A stretch of 64,000 nt of DNA from JASLBX01 sp036374175 (GTDB lineage: Bacteria; Actinomycetota; Actinomycetes; Jiangellales; Jiangellaceae): assembly GCA_036374175.1 (NCBI GenBank), contig DASUUH010000123.1:62001-126000 (forward strand). The letters are read 5' to 3'. The notes under the pieces are model-generated. The model had not been told where the DNA came from. It made no database searches and was given only the letters and a program-made list of their open reading frames with translations. Of the stretch, positions 23,079-31,977 are shown in pieces. Within the stretch, counting starts at the first letter, position 1. Every line of letters starts with the position of its first letter. The position numbers and the translations under genes were made by a program.

Positions 23079-25589
23079 TCAGAGAGATCCGACACTGGTG
23101 ATCGTCAGCGCCGGTTCGCCCGCGTCGTCGGACGCAGCCAGGTCGATGGAGGCGTTGATCGCCCAGTCGTGATGTCCGGCCGGATCGTCCAGGATCTGCC
23201 GCACCTGCCAGTGCCCGTCGACCTCGTCGATCATCAGCATCGCAGGCCCGCGGGCGCTGGCGTGAATCCCGATGTCGGCGTGTTCGTCGAAGTACGGCTC
23301 GAGCGCGGACTGCCACGCCGAAGCGTCCCAGCCCGAGTCGGCGTCGAGCGCGCCCAGCGCGTCCCACTCCTGGCGGGCGGCCAGCTCGACCCGGCGGAAC
23401 AACTGGTTGCGAACCATGACCCGGAACGCGCGCGCGTTCGCGGTTACGCCGCGGATGGGCTCGCCGGAATGTGGCCGCACTTCTTCGATCTGGGCGGCGC
23501 CGTCCCCACTGACGAGTCGCTCCCACTCGTCGAGCAGGCTTGAATCAACCTGCCGCACCAGCTCGCCAAGCCACTCGATCAGGTCGGTCAGTTCGTCGGT
23601 GCGCGTATGGTCCGGAACCGTCTGCCGGAGTGCCCGGTATGCGTCGGCGAGATAGCGGAGAACCAAACCTTCCGAGCGGGCCAATCCGTAGAAGGAGACG
23701 TATTCACCAAAGGTCATCGCCCGCTCGTACAGGTCGCGGACGACGGATTTCGGGGCCAGTTCATGGTCAGCCACCCACGGGTGGGATTGGCGGTAGACCT
23801 CGTACGCGTGCTCCAGCAAGTCGACCAATGGCTGCGGGTAGGTGACGTCTTCGAGCAGGTCCATGCGCTCGTCGTACTCGACGCCGTCCGCCTTCATCGC
23901 AACGACCGCCTCGCCGCGGGCGCGGAACTGCTGTGCTGACAGTACTGTCCGCGGGTTGTCCAAGGTGGCCTCGATGATGGACACCACGTCCACGGCGTAC
24001 GTCGGCGACGCCGGGTCGAGCAACTCGAACGCGGCCAGCGCGAGCGGTGACAGTGGCTGGTTCAGGGCGAAGTCCGGTGGCAGGTCCACCGTCAGACGGA
24101 TCGTCCGGCCGTTCTCGTCCGGCGTGTCCAGCTGCTCGACCACACCGGCCGCCTTCAGCGCTCGGTAGATGGCGATGGCCCGGCGGATGTGACTGACCCG
24201 GCGCCCCGGTGGCTCGTGGTTGTCGGTCAGCAGCTTGCGCATCGCTTCAAACGCATCACCGGGACGGCTGATCACCCCGATGACCATGGCATGGCTGACC
24301 TCGAAGCTGGACGTCAGCGGCTCGGGCGGCGCGGCGACAAGCCGTTCGAAGGTCGCCGGGCCCCACGAAACGAATCCCTCGGGTGGCTTCTTCCGCACGA
24401 TCTTCCGGCGCTTCTTCGGGTCGTCACCCGCCTTCGCGAGGGCCTTCTCGTTCTCAATGACATGCTCAGGCGCTTGGACGACCACCTCGCCGAGAGTGTC
24501 ATAACCCGCCCGCCCGGCCCGACCGGCGATCTGGTGGAACTCCCGGGCGGTGAGGTGACGGGTGCGGGTGCCGTCGTACTTGCTCAGCCCGGACAACACG
24601 ACAGTGCGGATGGGGACATTGATGCCGACGCCAAGGGTGTCCGTCCCGCATACCACCTTGAGTAGCCCCGCTTGTGTGAGCCGCTCGACGAGCCGGCGGT
24701 ACTTGGGCAGCATGCCCGCGTGGTGTACACCGATACCGTGCCGGACCAGCCGTGAGAGGGTCTTTCCGAAGCCCTTACTGAATCGGAACTTGCCGATCTC
24801 GGCGGCGATCGCGTCACGTTCGGCACGGGTCGCGACGTTGACGCTCGTCAGGGCCTGCGCCCGTTCGACGGCCGCGGCCTGGGTGAAGTGAACCACGTAG
24901 ACGGGTGCCCGGCGCGTGCTCAGCAGCTCGCCCAGCAACTCGTGTATCGGGTCGGTGCAGTACGAGAAGGTGAGCGGGACGGGACGCTCGGCGGACGTCA
25001 CGACGGCGACGTCCCGACCGGTGCGCCGGCGCAGGTCCTGCTCGAAGAACGAGACGTCGCCGAGGGTGGCCGACATGAGCAGGAACTGCACCTCGGGCAG
25101 CTCAAGCAACGGCACTTGCCAGGCCCAACCGCGCTGCGGATCGGCGTAGAAATGGAACTCGTCAATGACCACCTGGCCGATATCCGCTTCGGCGCCCTCG
25201 CGGAGTGCGATGTTGGCCAGGACCTCAGCGGTACAGCAGATGATCGGTGCGGAGGCATTGACGCTCGAGTCGCCGGTCATCATGCCTACGTTCTCGGCAC
25301 CGAAGATGTCGACGAGGTTGAAGAACTTCTCCGAGACCAGCGCCTTCAACGGCGCGGTGTAGAACGTGCGCTGCCGGCGGGCAAGTGCGGCGAAGTGGGC
25401 CGCGACCGCCACCAGGCTTTTACCCGAGCCGGTTGGTGTGTTGAGGATGACGTGCGAGCCGGAAACGAGCTCGATCACCGCTTCATCCTGTGCGGGGTAG
25501 AGCTCGAAGCCCTGGCCGGCCGCCCACGTGGTGAACGCCTCGTACAGCTCGTCCGCGCCGGCCGACGCGGTTATCCGCTCAGTCAGCAA
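23079..25589 (-). CDS. SKI2-like DEAD/DEAH-box helicase (DUF3516 C-terminal)
   Basis: About 836 residues. Motif I TPTGSGKSLVA, motif II VIDEFHFYADP (DEFH), motif III LLMSATLGD, motif VI HQIAGRAGRAGYD; the C-terminal half is the DUF3516-type extension. Acts as an ATP-dependent RNA/DNA helicase, substrate unknown. I place the start at TTG 25589, with GGAG eight bases upstream and a normal N-terminus (LTERITASAGADELYEAF). The frame stays open to GTG/ATG options up to 25742, which would add 51 residues including a short Cys-rich segment; this cannot be settled here. Confidence 0.9.
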   Translation of the reverse strand: MLTERITASAGADELYEAFTTWAAGQGFELYPAQDEAVIELVSGSHVILNTPTGSGKSLVAVAAHFAALARRQRTFYTAPLKALVSEKFFNLVDIFGAENVGMMTGDSSVNASAPIICCTAEVLANIALREGAEADIGQVVIDEFHFYADPQRGWAWQVPLLELPEVQFLLMSATLGDVSFFEQDLRRRTGRDVAVVTSAERPVPLTFSYCTDPIHELLGELLSTRRAPVYVVHFTQAAAVERAQALTSVNVATRAERDAIAAEIGKFRFSKGFGKTLSRLVRHGIGVHHAGMLPKYRRLVERLTQAGLLKVVCGTDTLGVGINVPIRTVVLSGLSKYDGTRTRHLTAREFHQIAGRAGRAGYDTLGEVVVQAPEHVIENEKALAKAGDDPKKRRKIVRKKPPEGFVSWGPATFERLVAAPPEPLTSSFEVSHAMVIGVISRPGDAFEAMRKLLTDNHEPPGRRVSHIRRAIAIYRALKAAGVVEQLDTPDENGRTIRLTVDLPPDFALNQPLSPLALAAFELLDPASPTYAVDVVSIIEATLDNPRTVLSAQQFRARGEAVVAMKADGVEYDERMDLLEDVTYPQPLVDLLEHAYEVYRQSHPWVADHELAPKSVVRDLYERAMTFGEYVSFYGLARSEGLVLRYLADAYRALRQTVPDHTRTDELTDLIEWLGELVRQVDSSLLDEWERLVSGDGAAQIEEVRPHSGEPIRGVTANARAFRVMVRNQLFRRVELAARQEWDALGALDADSGWDASAWQSALEPYFDEHADIGIHASARGPAMLMIDEVDGHWQVRQILDDPAGHHDWAINASIDLAASDDAGEPALTITSVGSL

Positions 25590-25717
25590 CGCCCCAGCTC
25601 CAGAGTGATCACAATGAGGAGGGTATGACCCCTCCGGGCCCGCGATGTAGGCCTGGCACAGGGTACAGAAGCCAAGCCTGCCCGACCGAATCAGAAACGT
25701 CTGTTCGAACCGCGCGT

Positions 25718-26362
25718 ATGATTGCGAGTGTGGGAGTAGCACTGCAGGGTTCGCTGCTGGGCGGCTACGGTGCCGAGCCTCGCCTGGGAGAGCTCGGCGA
25801 GACAGTCCGCCGCCAGCCGCTTAGCCGGGGTGCCTGGATCGACATCCGGCCGGGATGGCTGGCCGGCTCCGATGAACTGTTCGATCGGCTGGTGCAGGGC
25901 GTTCCCTGGCGGGCGGAGCGACGGCAGATGTACGAACGTGAAGTCGATGTGCCGCGGCTGCTGTGCTGGTATGGCCCCGACGACGAGTTGCCTGACCCGA
26001 TCCTGGCGGCGGCCAGGAGGGCCCTGACCGATCACTACCTGGCAGAACTCGGCGAACCATTCGTCTCGGCCGGGTTGTGCTTCTACCGCGACGGCCGCGA
26101 CAGCGTGGCCTGGCACGGCGACACCATCGGCCGGGGCAAGGACGAAGACACGATGGTCGCCATTTTGTCCGTCGGTGCGCCGCGCGTGCTGGGCTTGCGA
26201 CCACGGGGTGGCGGCGAGTCGCTGCGGTTTCCGCTCGGGCACGGCGACCTGCTTGTGATGGGCGGGTCGTGCCAGCGGACCTGGGAACACGCCGTGCTCA
26301 AGACCGCCCGCGCCGTCGGCCCACGAATCAGCATTCAGTTCCGCCCGGCCAACGTGGCGTGA
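25718..26362 (+). CDS. alkB: AlkB-like 2-oxoglutarate/Fe(II) dioxygenase
   Basis: About 214 residues. Iron ligands HxD in WHGDTIG and the distal His in WEHAVLK, with the 2-oxoglutarate arginine in RISIQFRPA: a complete Fe/2OG site. RRQMYEREVDVPRL is typical of actinobacterial AlkB proteins that reverse base alkylation. Start uncertain: ATG 25718 or GTG 25730, neither with a strong ribosome site. Divergent from the helicase. Confidence 0.85.
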   Translation: MIASVGVALQGSLLGGYGAEPRLGELGETVRRQPLSRGAWIDIRPGWLAGSDELFDRLVQGVPWRAERRQMYEREVDVPRLLCWYGPDDELPDPILAAARRALTDHYLAELGEPFVSAGLCFYRDGRDSVAWHGDTIGRGKDEDTMVAILSVGAPRVLGLRPRGGGESLRFPLGHGDLLVMGGSCQRTWEHAVLKTARAVGPRISIQFRPANVA

Positions 26363-26410
26363 GGCCTCAGTCCTGACGCGCGATCCCCATCGTCGTGGCA
26401 CCATCGATAG

Positions 26411-27253
26411 ATGGACGGGGACGTCGACCTGGGGCTTTTCGGGCCGAACAGTGTGAGCTGGCGGGTTCACGCCGAGCCGATCCTGTGGGTGGCCGGTTTG
26501 CGCGCGCTTTACCTGCAGGCACTGCACCCGCGGGCGATCGCGGGTGTCGTGCAGAACTCCAACTTCCGGACCGACTCGTGGGGACGGCTCATGCGTACTG
26601 CGGAGTACGTCGGGACCGTCGTGTACGGAACGACCGACCAGGCTCTCCGCGCGGGTGCGCGAGTGCGCGGCGTGCACTCCCGGCTGCGGGCAACCGATCC
26701 AGCGACCGGCGAGCAGTTCCGGATCGACGAGCCGGAACTGCTGTTGTGGGTTCACGTGACCGAGGTGGAGTCCTTCGTCACCACGGCCCGCCGCTCGGGA
26801 CTCGCGCTCACCGATGCCGAGGTCGACCAGTACCTGGCCGAGCAGGTGCGCGCGGCCGAGCTGGTCGGGCTCGACCCGGCCGTGGTGCCGGCATCGGCTG
26901 CGGCGGTCGAGGATTACTACGCGCTGATGCGGCCGTCGCTGGCACTGAGCCCTCCCACGGTCGACGTGGCCCGGTTCCTTGCCGTCCCCCCTATGCCACG
27001 CGGGCTCGGTTGGACCCCGGCGCGACCGGCCTGGCTCGGCATCGCGGGGGCCGCCTTCGCGTTACTCCCGCGCTGGGCGCGGCGGCTGTACCGGATGCCC
27101 GGGTTGCCCACTACCGACGTCGCGGCCACGCTGGCGGCTCGGGCCGGCCGATTGGCGCTGCGCGCGGTGCCACTCAAACCCGGCCCGATCTACACCGACG
27201 CGATGCGCCGCGCCGATGTCGTTCGATCACGTTCGGCAGGCGTAGCGACCTAG
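26411..27253 (+). CDS. Oxygenase MpaB family protein (DUF2236)
   Basis: 280 residues. Conserved DUF2236 positions: LYLQALHPRAIAGV, WGRLMRTAEYVGTVVYG, LLWVHVTEVESF and YYALMRPSL, the histidines being candidate haem/metal ligands. Related proteins include MpaB and the latex-clearing protein group. The last residues (VRSRSAGVAT) are encoded by the left arm of a large inverted repeat at 27220-27309. Substrate unknown. Confidence 0.87.
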   Translation: MDGDVDLGLFGPNSVSWRVHAEPILWVAGLRALYLQALHPRAIAGVVQNSNFRTDSWGRLMRTAEYVGTVVYGTTDQALRAGARVRGVHSRLRATDPATGEQFRIDEPELLLWVHVTEVESFVTTARRSGLALTDAEVDQYLAEQVRAAELVGLDPAVVPASAAAVEDYYALMRPSLALSPPTVDVARFLAVPPMPRGLGWTPARPAWLGIAGAAFALLPRWARRLYRMPGLPTTDVAATLAARAGRLALRAVPLKPGPIYTDAMRRADVVRSRSAGVAT

Positions 27254-27309
27254 CTACATGCATGCAGCCATGTAGGTACGTCGGGCCGCCTGCCGAACGT
27301 GATCGAACG
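27220..27309. repeat. Long inverted repeat overlapping 3' end of MpaB gene
   Basis: Perfect 23-base arms (27220-27242 and 27287-27309, inner GATCACGTTCGGCAGGCG), loop 44 bases with an inner CTACATG/CATGTAG stem. It ends two bases before the SecDF stop at 27312. The left arm is inside the MpaB coding region. Probable bidirectional terminator. Confidence 0.8.
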
Positions 27310-27311
27310 GA

Positions 27312-29615
27312 TCAGACGACGGCGCCGTAGTTCGGGTCCTCCCGCGTCCGGGTGTCGCGCTTCTTCTCCTTAGGCTCTGGCGGCGCTGTCGGGTACCGTC
27401 CCTCGAGCTCTACGGCGATCGGCGTCGCGGTGAAGTTGGACGAGTAGGTGCCCACGGCGATACCGATGACCAGGGCCAACGCGAAGTCCGACAGCGACTC
27501 GCCGCCGAGGAACAGCAGCGCCATCAAGATGAACAGTGTCGACAGGCCGGTGTTGACCGAGCGTGGCAGCGTATTGAGCACGGCACTGTTGGAAATCGCG
27601 CGGAAATCACCGGTTGGCGTGGCCCGCCACTCCTCTCGGATCCGGTCGAACACAACGACCGAGTCGTTGACCGTATAACCGATGATCGTCAGCAGGGCGG
27701 CCAGGAAGATGCCGTCGATCGGCTTGCCTAGCCACGCGAACAGGCCGATCACCGCCACGACATTCTGGAACAGCGCGGCGACGGCTCCGGTGCTGAACGT
27801 CCAGCGGAACCGGATTGCCAGGTAGGCCAGCTGCGCGGCGAGCGCCACAGCGAGCGCGATGAGTGCGTTGCGCCGCAGCTCGTCGCCCATACTAGGCCCG
27901 ATCAGTTCGTCCCGAACTGTCGATGCTCCACCGGCGATCTCACCGACCGCCGCCCTGATGGCGCTTGCTTCCGAGTCCGTGATCGGGATGGTGCGCACGC
28001 TGATATCGGCGTCATCGGACTCCTGGACGATCGCGGACGCGAACCCGGCATCGGCGATCGCGGCCCGGGCATCGTCGACATCAACCGGGTTCGTGGTGTC
28101 GATGGCCAGCTGGCGGCCGCCAGTGAACTCGATTCCCAGGTTGAGACCGCGGACGACGATGCCGGCGATCGCCACCAGTACGACGAGCACAGAGACCGCA
28201 AGGAACGTCCGGGTGTGCCGCATCAGGTTTGGCTGAACCTTGCGAAGCCAGAGCCGGAGCCGCGTGTGCCGGCCGATTCCAGTGGCTTTCGGGTGCCGAA
28301 CGAGCCAGCCGCGGTCGATCGCCCACTCGGCGAGCACCCTGGTGATGACAAGAGCGGAGAACATCGACGCAAGCACACCTATGGTCAGGGTCACGCCGAA
28401 GCCGCGGACCGGGCCGGCCGCGAGGAAGAACAGCAGCGCGGCGGCGATAAGCGTGGTGATGTTGGAGTCGGCGATGGCAGACAGCGCGTTCTTGAACCCG
28501 CTCTGGACGGCCTTACGCCCGCTCTTGATCGAACCATCGACGTAGTCCTCCCGCGCTCGTTCGAAGACCAGCACGTTCGCGTCGACCGCCATACCGATCG
28601 CAAGAACGAAACCGGCCAGGCCCGGAAGGGTCAGCGTGGCGCCCAATGCGGTCAGCGTGCCGAAGGCGATCAGGGCGTAACAGGCCAGTGCAATGGCGGC
28701 GATGAAGCCGAGCATCCGGTAGATGTACAGGATGAACAAGGCGGTGACGGCGAGACCGATGATCGTGGCCAGGAAGCTCGCATCGATGGCGGCTTGGCCG
28801 AGAGTCGGGCCGACCACGCGCTGCTCGATGACCTCCACGGGGACCGGCAATGCGCCGCCCTTGATCAGCGCCGCCAGCTCCTTAGCGGACTCCGAGTCGA
28901 AGTCGCCGGTGATCTCCGTCGTGCCACCGGCGATCCCGACCCCACACGGCACTGTTTCGTTGACCTGTGGCGACGAGATAGTTTCGCCGTCCAGCACGAT
29001 TGCGATCCGCCGCTGTGGATCCCCCGACGGGAAACAGGCGGCATCCGAAGTCATCTGCTGCCAGGTGTCCGGCCCGTCCGCGACGAAGTCGATCGTCACC
29101 GACCACCGTGTGGTCTGCGGGTTGATGATGCCTTCGGCATCGCCGACCGACTCACCCGTCATGACGACCGGCCCTATTCGGATCGGTCCCCCGCGCTCAT
29201 CGAGGATGACCTGCTCACCGGTCTCTGGATCGGGCTCGTCGTCCTCGGCAGGCGGGTTCGGCTCGACACCGAGGACTTCGTGGAAGGTCAGTTGAGCTGT
29301 CCGCCCGATCGCCTCGGACGCTTCTTCGGGGTCAGAAATGCCGGGCAACTCGACGATGATGCGCTTCTCGCCGGACCGGGTCAGGGTCGGTTCGGAGACA
29401 CCCAGCGCGTCGACCCGCCGCCGGAGCACCTCGATCGCGCGGTCGGTGGCCTCCGCGTCGGCGGTGACGGTGTCGGTGTCCTGGGCCTCCAGCACGATCT
29501 GGGCGCCGCCGCGCAGGTCCAGCCCAAGAGTGGGGGACGAGGTCAGGACGAAGAATCCGGACAATGACAGGACGATGAGCGCGAGCACCGCGCGCACGAG
29601 GGACGAACGATTCAC
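27312..29615 (-). CDS. secDF: Fused protein translocase subunit SecDF
   Basis: 767 residues, SecD then SecF in one chain. SecD signature GLDLRGGAQIVLEAQ near residue 31; the P1 head domain extends to about residue 270; SecD membrane core follows; a second FTGGRQLAIDTTN (about 500) begins SecF, ending FILMALLFLGGESLSDFALALVIGI. SecDF uses proton flow to pull exported proteins through SecYEG. Actinobacteria usually carry separate secD and secF, so this fusion may be an additional copy. Start GTG 29615. A small exported protein is encoded just upstream. Confidence 0.93.
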   Translation of the reverse strand: MNRSSLVRAVLALIVLSLSGFFVLTSSPTLGLDLRGGAQIVLEAQDTDTVTADAEATDRAIEVLRRRVDALGVSEPTLTRSGEKRIIVELPGISDPEEASEAIGRTAQLTFHEVLGVEPNPPAEDDEPDPETGEQVILDERGGPIRIGPVVMTGESVGDAEGIINPQTTRWSVTIDFVADGPDTWQQMTSDAACFPSGDPQRRIAIVLDGETISSPQVNETVPCGVGIAGGTTEITGDFDSESAKELAALIKGGALPVPVEVIEQRVVGPTLGQAAIDASFLATIIGLAVTALFILYIYRMLGFIAAIALACYALIAFGTLTALGATLTLPGLAGFVLAIGMAVDANVLVFERAREDYVDGSIKSGRKAVQSGFKNALSAIADSNITTLIAAALLFFLAAGPVRGFGVTLTIGVLASMFSALVITRVLAEWAIDRGWLVRHPKATGIGRHTRLRLWLRKVQPNLMRHTRTFLAVSVLVVLVAIAGIVVRGLNLGIEFTGGRQLAIDTTNPVDVDDARAAIADAGFASAIVQESDDADISVRTIPITDSEASAIRAAVGEIAGGASTVRDELIGPSMGDELRRNALIALAVALAAQLAYLAIRFRWTFSTGAVAALFQNVVAVIGLFAWLGKPIDGIFLAALLTIIGYTVNDSVVVFDRIREEWRATPTGDFRAISNSAVLNTLPRSVNTGLSTLFILMALLFLGGESLSDFALALVIGIAVGTYSSNFTATPIAVELEGRYPTAPPEPKEKKRDTRTREDPNYGAVV

Positions 29616-29664
29616 AGGGACGCTTCTTCCTGGAGTGAGTGATCGGGACTGGCGGGCTGATCAC

Positions 29665-30024
29665 TCAGCAGGGTGGGGCGCGTCCCCTGGTGGCCTTCGG
29701 GACGGTGGATGCGACGGTGCTGACCAGCGACGCAGGTGTGGCGGCCGGGTAGGTCGGCGGATCAGGTAGCTCAGCGGCAGGTGCACCAACCGGGCCCGGT
29801 ACGTGGAAGTCCTCGTCCCTGTCGTCCGGAGCGGCGATCGAGACAGACGAACCCACGTCGGCATCGCCCAGCGCGGTTGCGCTCGCATCGCCGCCCGCGC
29901 CAGGTTGGCGGGTGGTCGCGACGGACGACGGCACGACACCGAACACGGTCACGACGACGGCAGTCAGGAACGCAAAGAGGGCGCCCAACGCCGACGGGCG
30001 AGTTCGTGTCGCGCTCCGGGCCAT
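29665..30024 (-). CDS. Small hypothetical secreted/membrane-anchored protein
   Basis: 119 residues from ATG 30024, which has AGGAGG nine bases upstream. One hydrophobic segment (about 12-34) with basic N-terminus, then a Pro/Ala/Asp-rich tail. It precedes secDF by 49 bases on the same strand, so co-transcription is likely. No family recognised. An upstream ATG at 30060 lacks this ribosome site. Confidence 0.45.
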   Translation of the reverse strand: MARSATRTRPSALGALFAFLTAVVVTVFGVVPSSVATTRQPGAGGDASATALGDADVGSSVSIAAPDDRDEDFHVPGPVGAPAAELPDPPTYPAATPASLVSTVASTVPKATRGRAPPC

Positions 30025-30113
30025 GCGCGCCGGCCTCCTCTCCGCGCCGAGACTCGCCATACCCTACGTCCATGCAGCGGGTACGGACTAGGCAGGCCAG
30101 CCCCTAACGCCGC

Positions 30114-30162
30114 TGATCATCGGCACTTTCCGGGTACATAGGCCGGAAAGTGCCGGTGATCA
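30114..30162. repeat. Long inverted repeat, class related to 62450-62496
   Basis: 20-base arms beginning TGATCA (30114-30133 and 30143-30162), one wobble position, loop of nine bases. It lies 30 bases downstream of the GHL10 stop and upstream of the small gene at 30024. Stem order (GATCATCGGC...TTTCCGG) matches the hairpin at 62450. Confidence 0.75.
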
Positions 30163-30192
30163 CGCGAGGGGAGGTGTGGGGGTGAGTTCGTG

Positions 30193-31755
30193 CTAGTCGG
30201 CGGCTTCCAGGTTGCGGAAGGCGGCCGTCGAGATCTTGCCGTCGCTGACCACGACGTAAGCCGTCGGCTGGCCGTCGACGCCGGCCGGCAGGTCGATCCG
30301 GGCGAGGTAGCGGCCCGAGTCGACATGCGCGAAGCCGAACCAGCCAGAGCCGTCCGACCGCTGCATGATCGTCTCACCGCCGCCCACCGGCGTTAGCGTC
30401 ACCGTCACGTTGTCCAGCGGGGTGCCGTCCTTGAGCACGAGCGTGCCGGTGACGTGTCCGTCGGTGGGCTGCGTCTTCCAGGTCATCTCCGGCACCGACG
30501 CCTCGTGCTCGAAAGGCGCGCCGGGAGCGGTGAGCGCGGCGGCGAGCGCATCGCGTTCAGCGGAGCGGTCGGCCCACGGCTCGCCGACGAAGGCGTTGCT
30601 CGGGTTGGCGTAGGAGTAGCCGCTCCACCCGGCTGCCACGTTGCCGGCCGCGGTGGGTTGCAGGATCTCTTCGACCTGCTCGACGCTGTCTTCGACCGAG
30701 TTCAGGTAGAGCGCGGGCCCGTTGACTGCCTGCCGGTCGCCCTGCCAGTCGGCCAGCACTTCGGTCCACTCGGAGAACATCTGATCCTGCGGCGGCAGCC
30801 AGTTGCGCTTGTAGTTCATGGCCACGACTGTGTCCATGATCCCTTCGTCCAGCCAGCCCTTCCAGTCCTGCAGAACCTCGGCGTACGTGCGCGTCTGCTC
30901 CCAGCCGCCCACCGACTGCGGGCCGAAGCCGTAGGTGATTCCGTCCATCGAGAGCCGGGCCTGCGGGTCGACCTCCCAGATGCCCAGGTAGATCTTGCGT
31001 ACCAGAGCGGTCACCTGGTCACGGCGCCAGTCCAGCCACTCCGGGTCGTCGGCGGCCGGAACGTCGGTCCGGCCGGTCGCCGCCCGGAAGCGGGCGACGG
31101 ACGTGTCGTTGTAACCCCAGTCGCTGTGCGTCGTCGTGGAGTTGAAGTCCGGGTACCGGACGTAGTCGAGGTTGATGCCGTCGACGTCGTACTCGCGGAC
31201 GATGCTCTGGATCGCCTCGACGATGTAGTCGCGCGCATCCGGGTGCCCCGGGTCGACGTAGACGTTGTTGCCGACGCGCTCCGTGCCGTCCACGCGCTTG
31301 TTGAGCCACCGGTCGCGGCCCTCGGCGGTAAGGCCATGCTTGTTCGACACGTGGTCCGGAGAGCTATGTGGGACCGCGGAGTTCCACATCGTGTTGACGT
31401 TGACCCAGGCGTGCACCTCGAGGCCGGCCTCGTGGGCAGCTTCGATGATCGCATCGAGCGGATCGTACGGCGCGGGTGCGATGGCCGCATCGGTGCGCGG
31501 ATAGAGAGCGCGGTTGCAGAAGCAGTCGTACCGCCTGGCGGTCTGCACGATCAGGGCGTTGGCGTTGATGGCGAGCGCATCGTCGACCAGCTGGTCGACC
31601 TGAGCCTGGTTGTAGATGCCTTCGTTGAATGCATCCACCCAGTAGCTGCGCCACTGATCGGGAGCAGCGCCGTCGGCACCCGCCGGCGCCGCGGCGCCGA
31701 ACGTGGCCGCGACCAGCCCGCTTATCGCAAGGGCGGTGGTCAGTGCTCTTCTCAT
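30193..31755 (-). CDS. Secreted GHL10-type glycosyl hydrolase-like protein (DUF187/YngK-like)
   Basis: 520 residues. Signal peptide about 1-27 ending APAGADGA; TIM-barrel GHL10 domain about 30-400 with WVDAFNEGIYNQAQVDQLV, EVHAWVNVNTMW, DGINLDYVRYPDFN and VVAMNYKRNW; acidic residues of the last two are catalytic candidates. A carboxypeptidase-regulatory-like beta-domain follows (about 430-520). Divergent from the DasR-like regulator with three operator-like sites between, so it belongs to that regulon. Likely releases sugars from wall or exogenous glycans outside the cell. Confidence 0.88.
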   Translation of the reverse strand: MRRALTTALAISGLVAATFGAAAPAGADGAAPDQWRSYWVDAFNEGIYNQAQVDQLVDDALAINANALIVQTARRYDCFCNRALYPRTDAAIAPAPYDPLDAIIEAAHEAGLEVHAWVNVNTMWNSAVPHSSPDHVSNKHGLTAEGRDRWLNKRVDGTERVGNNVYVDPGHPDARDYIVEAIQSIVREYDVDGINLDYVRYPDFNSTTTHSDWGYNDTSVARFRAATGRTDVPAADDPEWLDWRRDQVTALVRKIYLGIWEVDPQARLSMDGITYGFGPQSVGGWEQTRTYAEVLQDWKGWLDEGIMDTVVAMNYKRNWLPPQDQMFSEWTEVLADWQGDRQAVNGPALYLNSVEDSVEQVEEILQPTAAGNVAAGWSGYSYANPSNAFVGEPWADRSAERDALAAALTAPGAPFEHEASVPEMTWKTQPTDGHVTGTLVLKDGTPLDNVTVTLTPVGGGETIMQRSDGSGWFGFAHVDSGRYLARIDLPAGVDGQPTAYVVVSDGKISTAAFRNLEAAD

Positions 31756-31789
31756 GCTGGCTGAGCCTCCAGATAGGTGAGGACTTCAA

Positions 31790-31801
31790 TGGACTAGACC
31801 A
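31790..31801. promoter_or_regulatory. dre-like operator A
   Basis: TGGACTAGACCA differs at one position from the TGGTCTAGACCA core bound by DasR-type GntR regulators. It lies 35 bases upstream of the GHL10 start. Confidence 0.65.
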
Positions 31802-31833
31802 ACGTCGCCTGAACATAGGCGAGAACGCGAAAT

Positions 31834-31845
31834 ACGTCTAGACCA
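31834..31845. promoter_or_regulatory. dre-like operator B
   Basis: ACGTCTAGACCA matches ten of twelve positions of the dre core. Its centre is 44 bases from site A. Confidence 0.55.
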
Positions 31846-31875
31846 TCTCTGGCAAATCCGCGAAAGGTGCCGTAC

Positions 31876-31887
31876 AGTCCTAGACCA
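31876..31887. promoter_or_regulatory. dre-like operator C
   Basis: AGTCCTAGACCA matches nine of twelve dre core positions and is followed by CT as in the extended consensus. Its centre is 42 bases from site B, about 90 bases upstream of the regulator start. Confidence 0.5.
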
Positions 31888-31977
31888 CTGGTGGGCTAAG
31901 GTGCTGGCCCGGAACGGAAGCCACGGGCCGGCACTCGTCCCCAAAAATCACACCTGGGCGGGCTGGAAGAGGGAGCA

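Noticed and set aside
28215..29567. Plus-strand ORF opposite secDF
   Set aside because: Coding signal belongs to SecDF; shadow translation is low complexity.
30454..31764. Plus-strand ORF opposite the GHL10 gene
   Set aside because: Antisense shadow; the minus strand has a signal peptide and conserved motifs.
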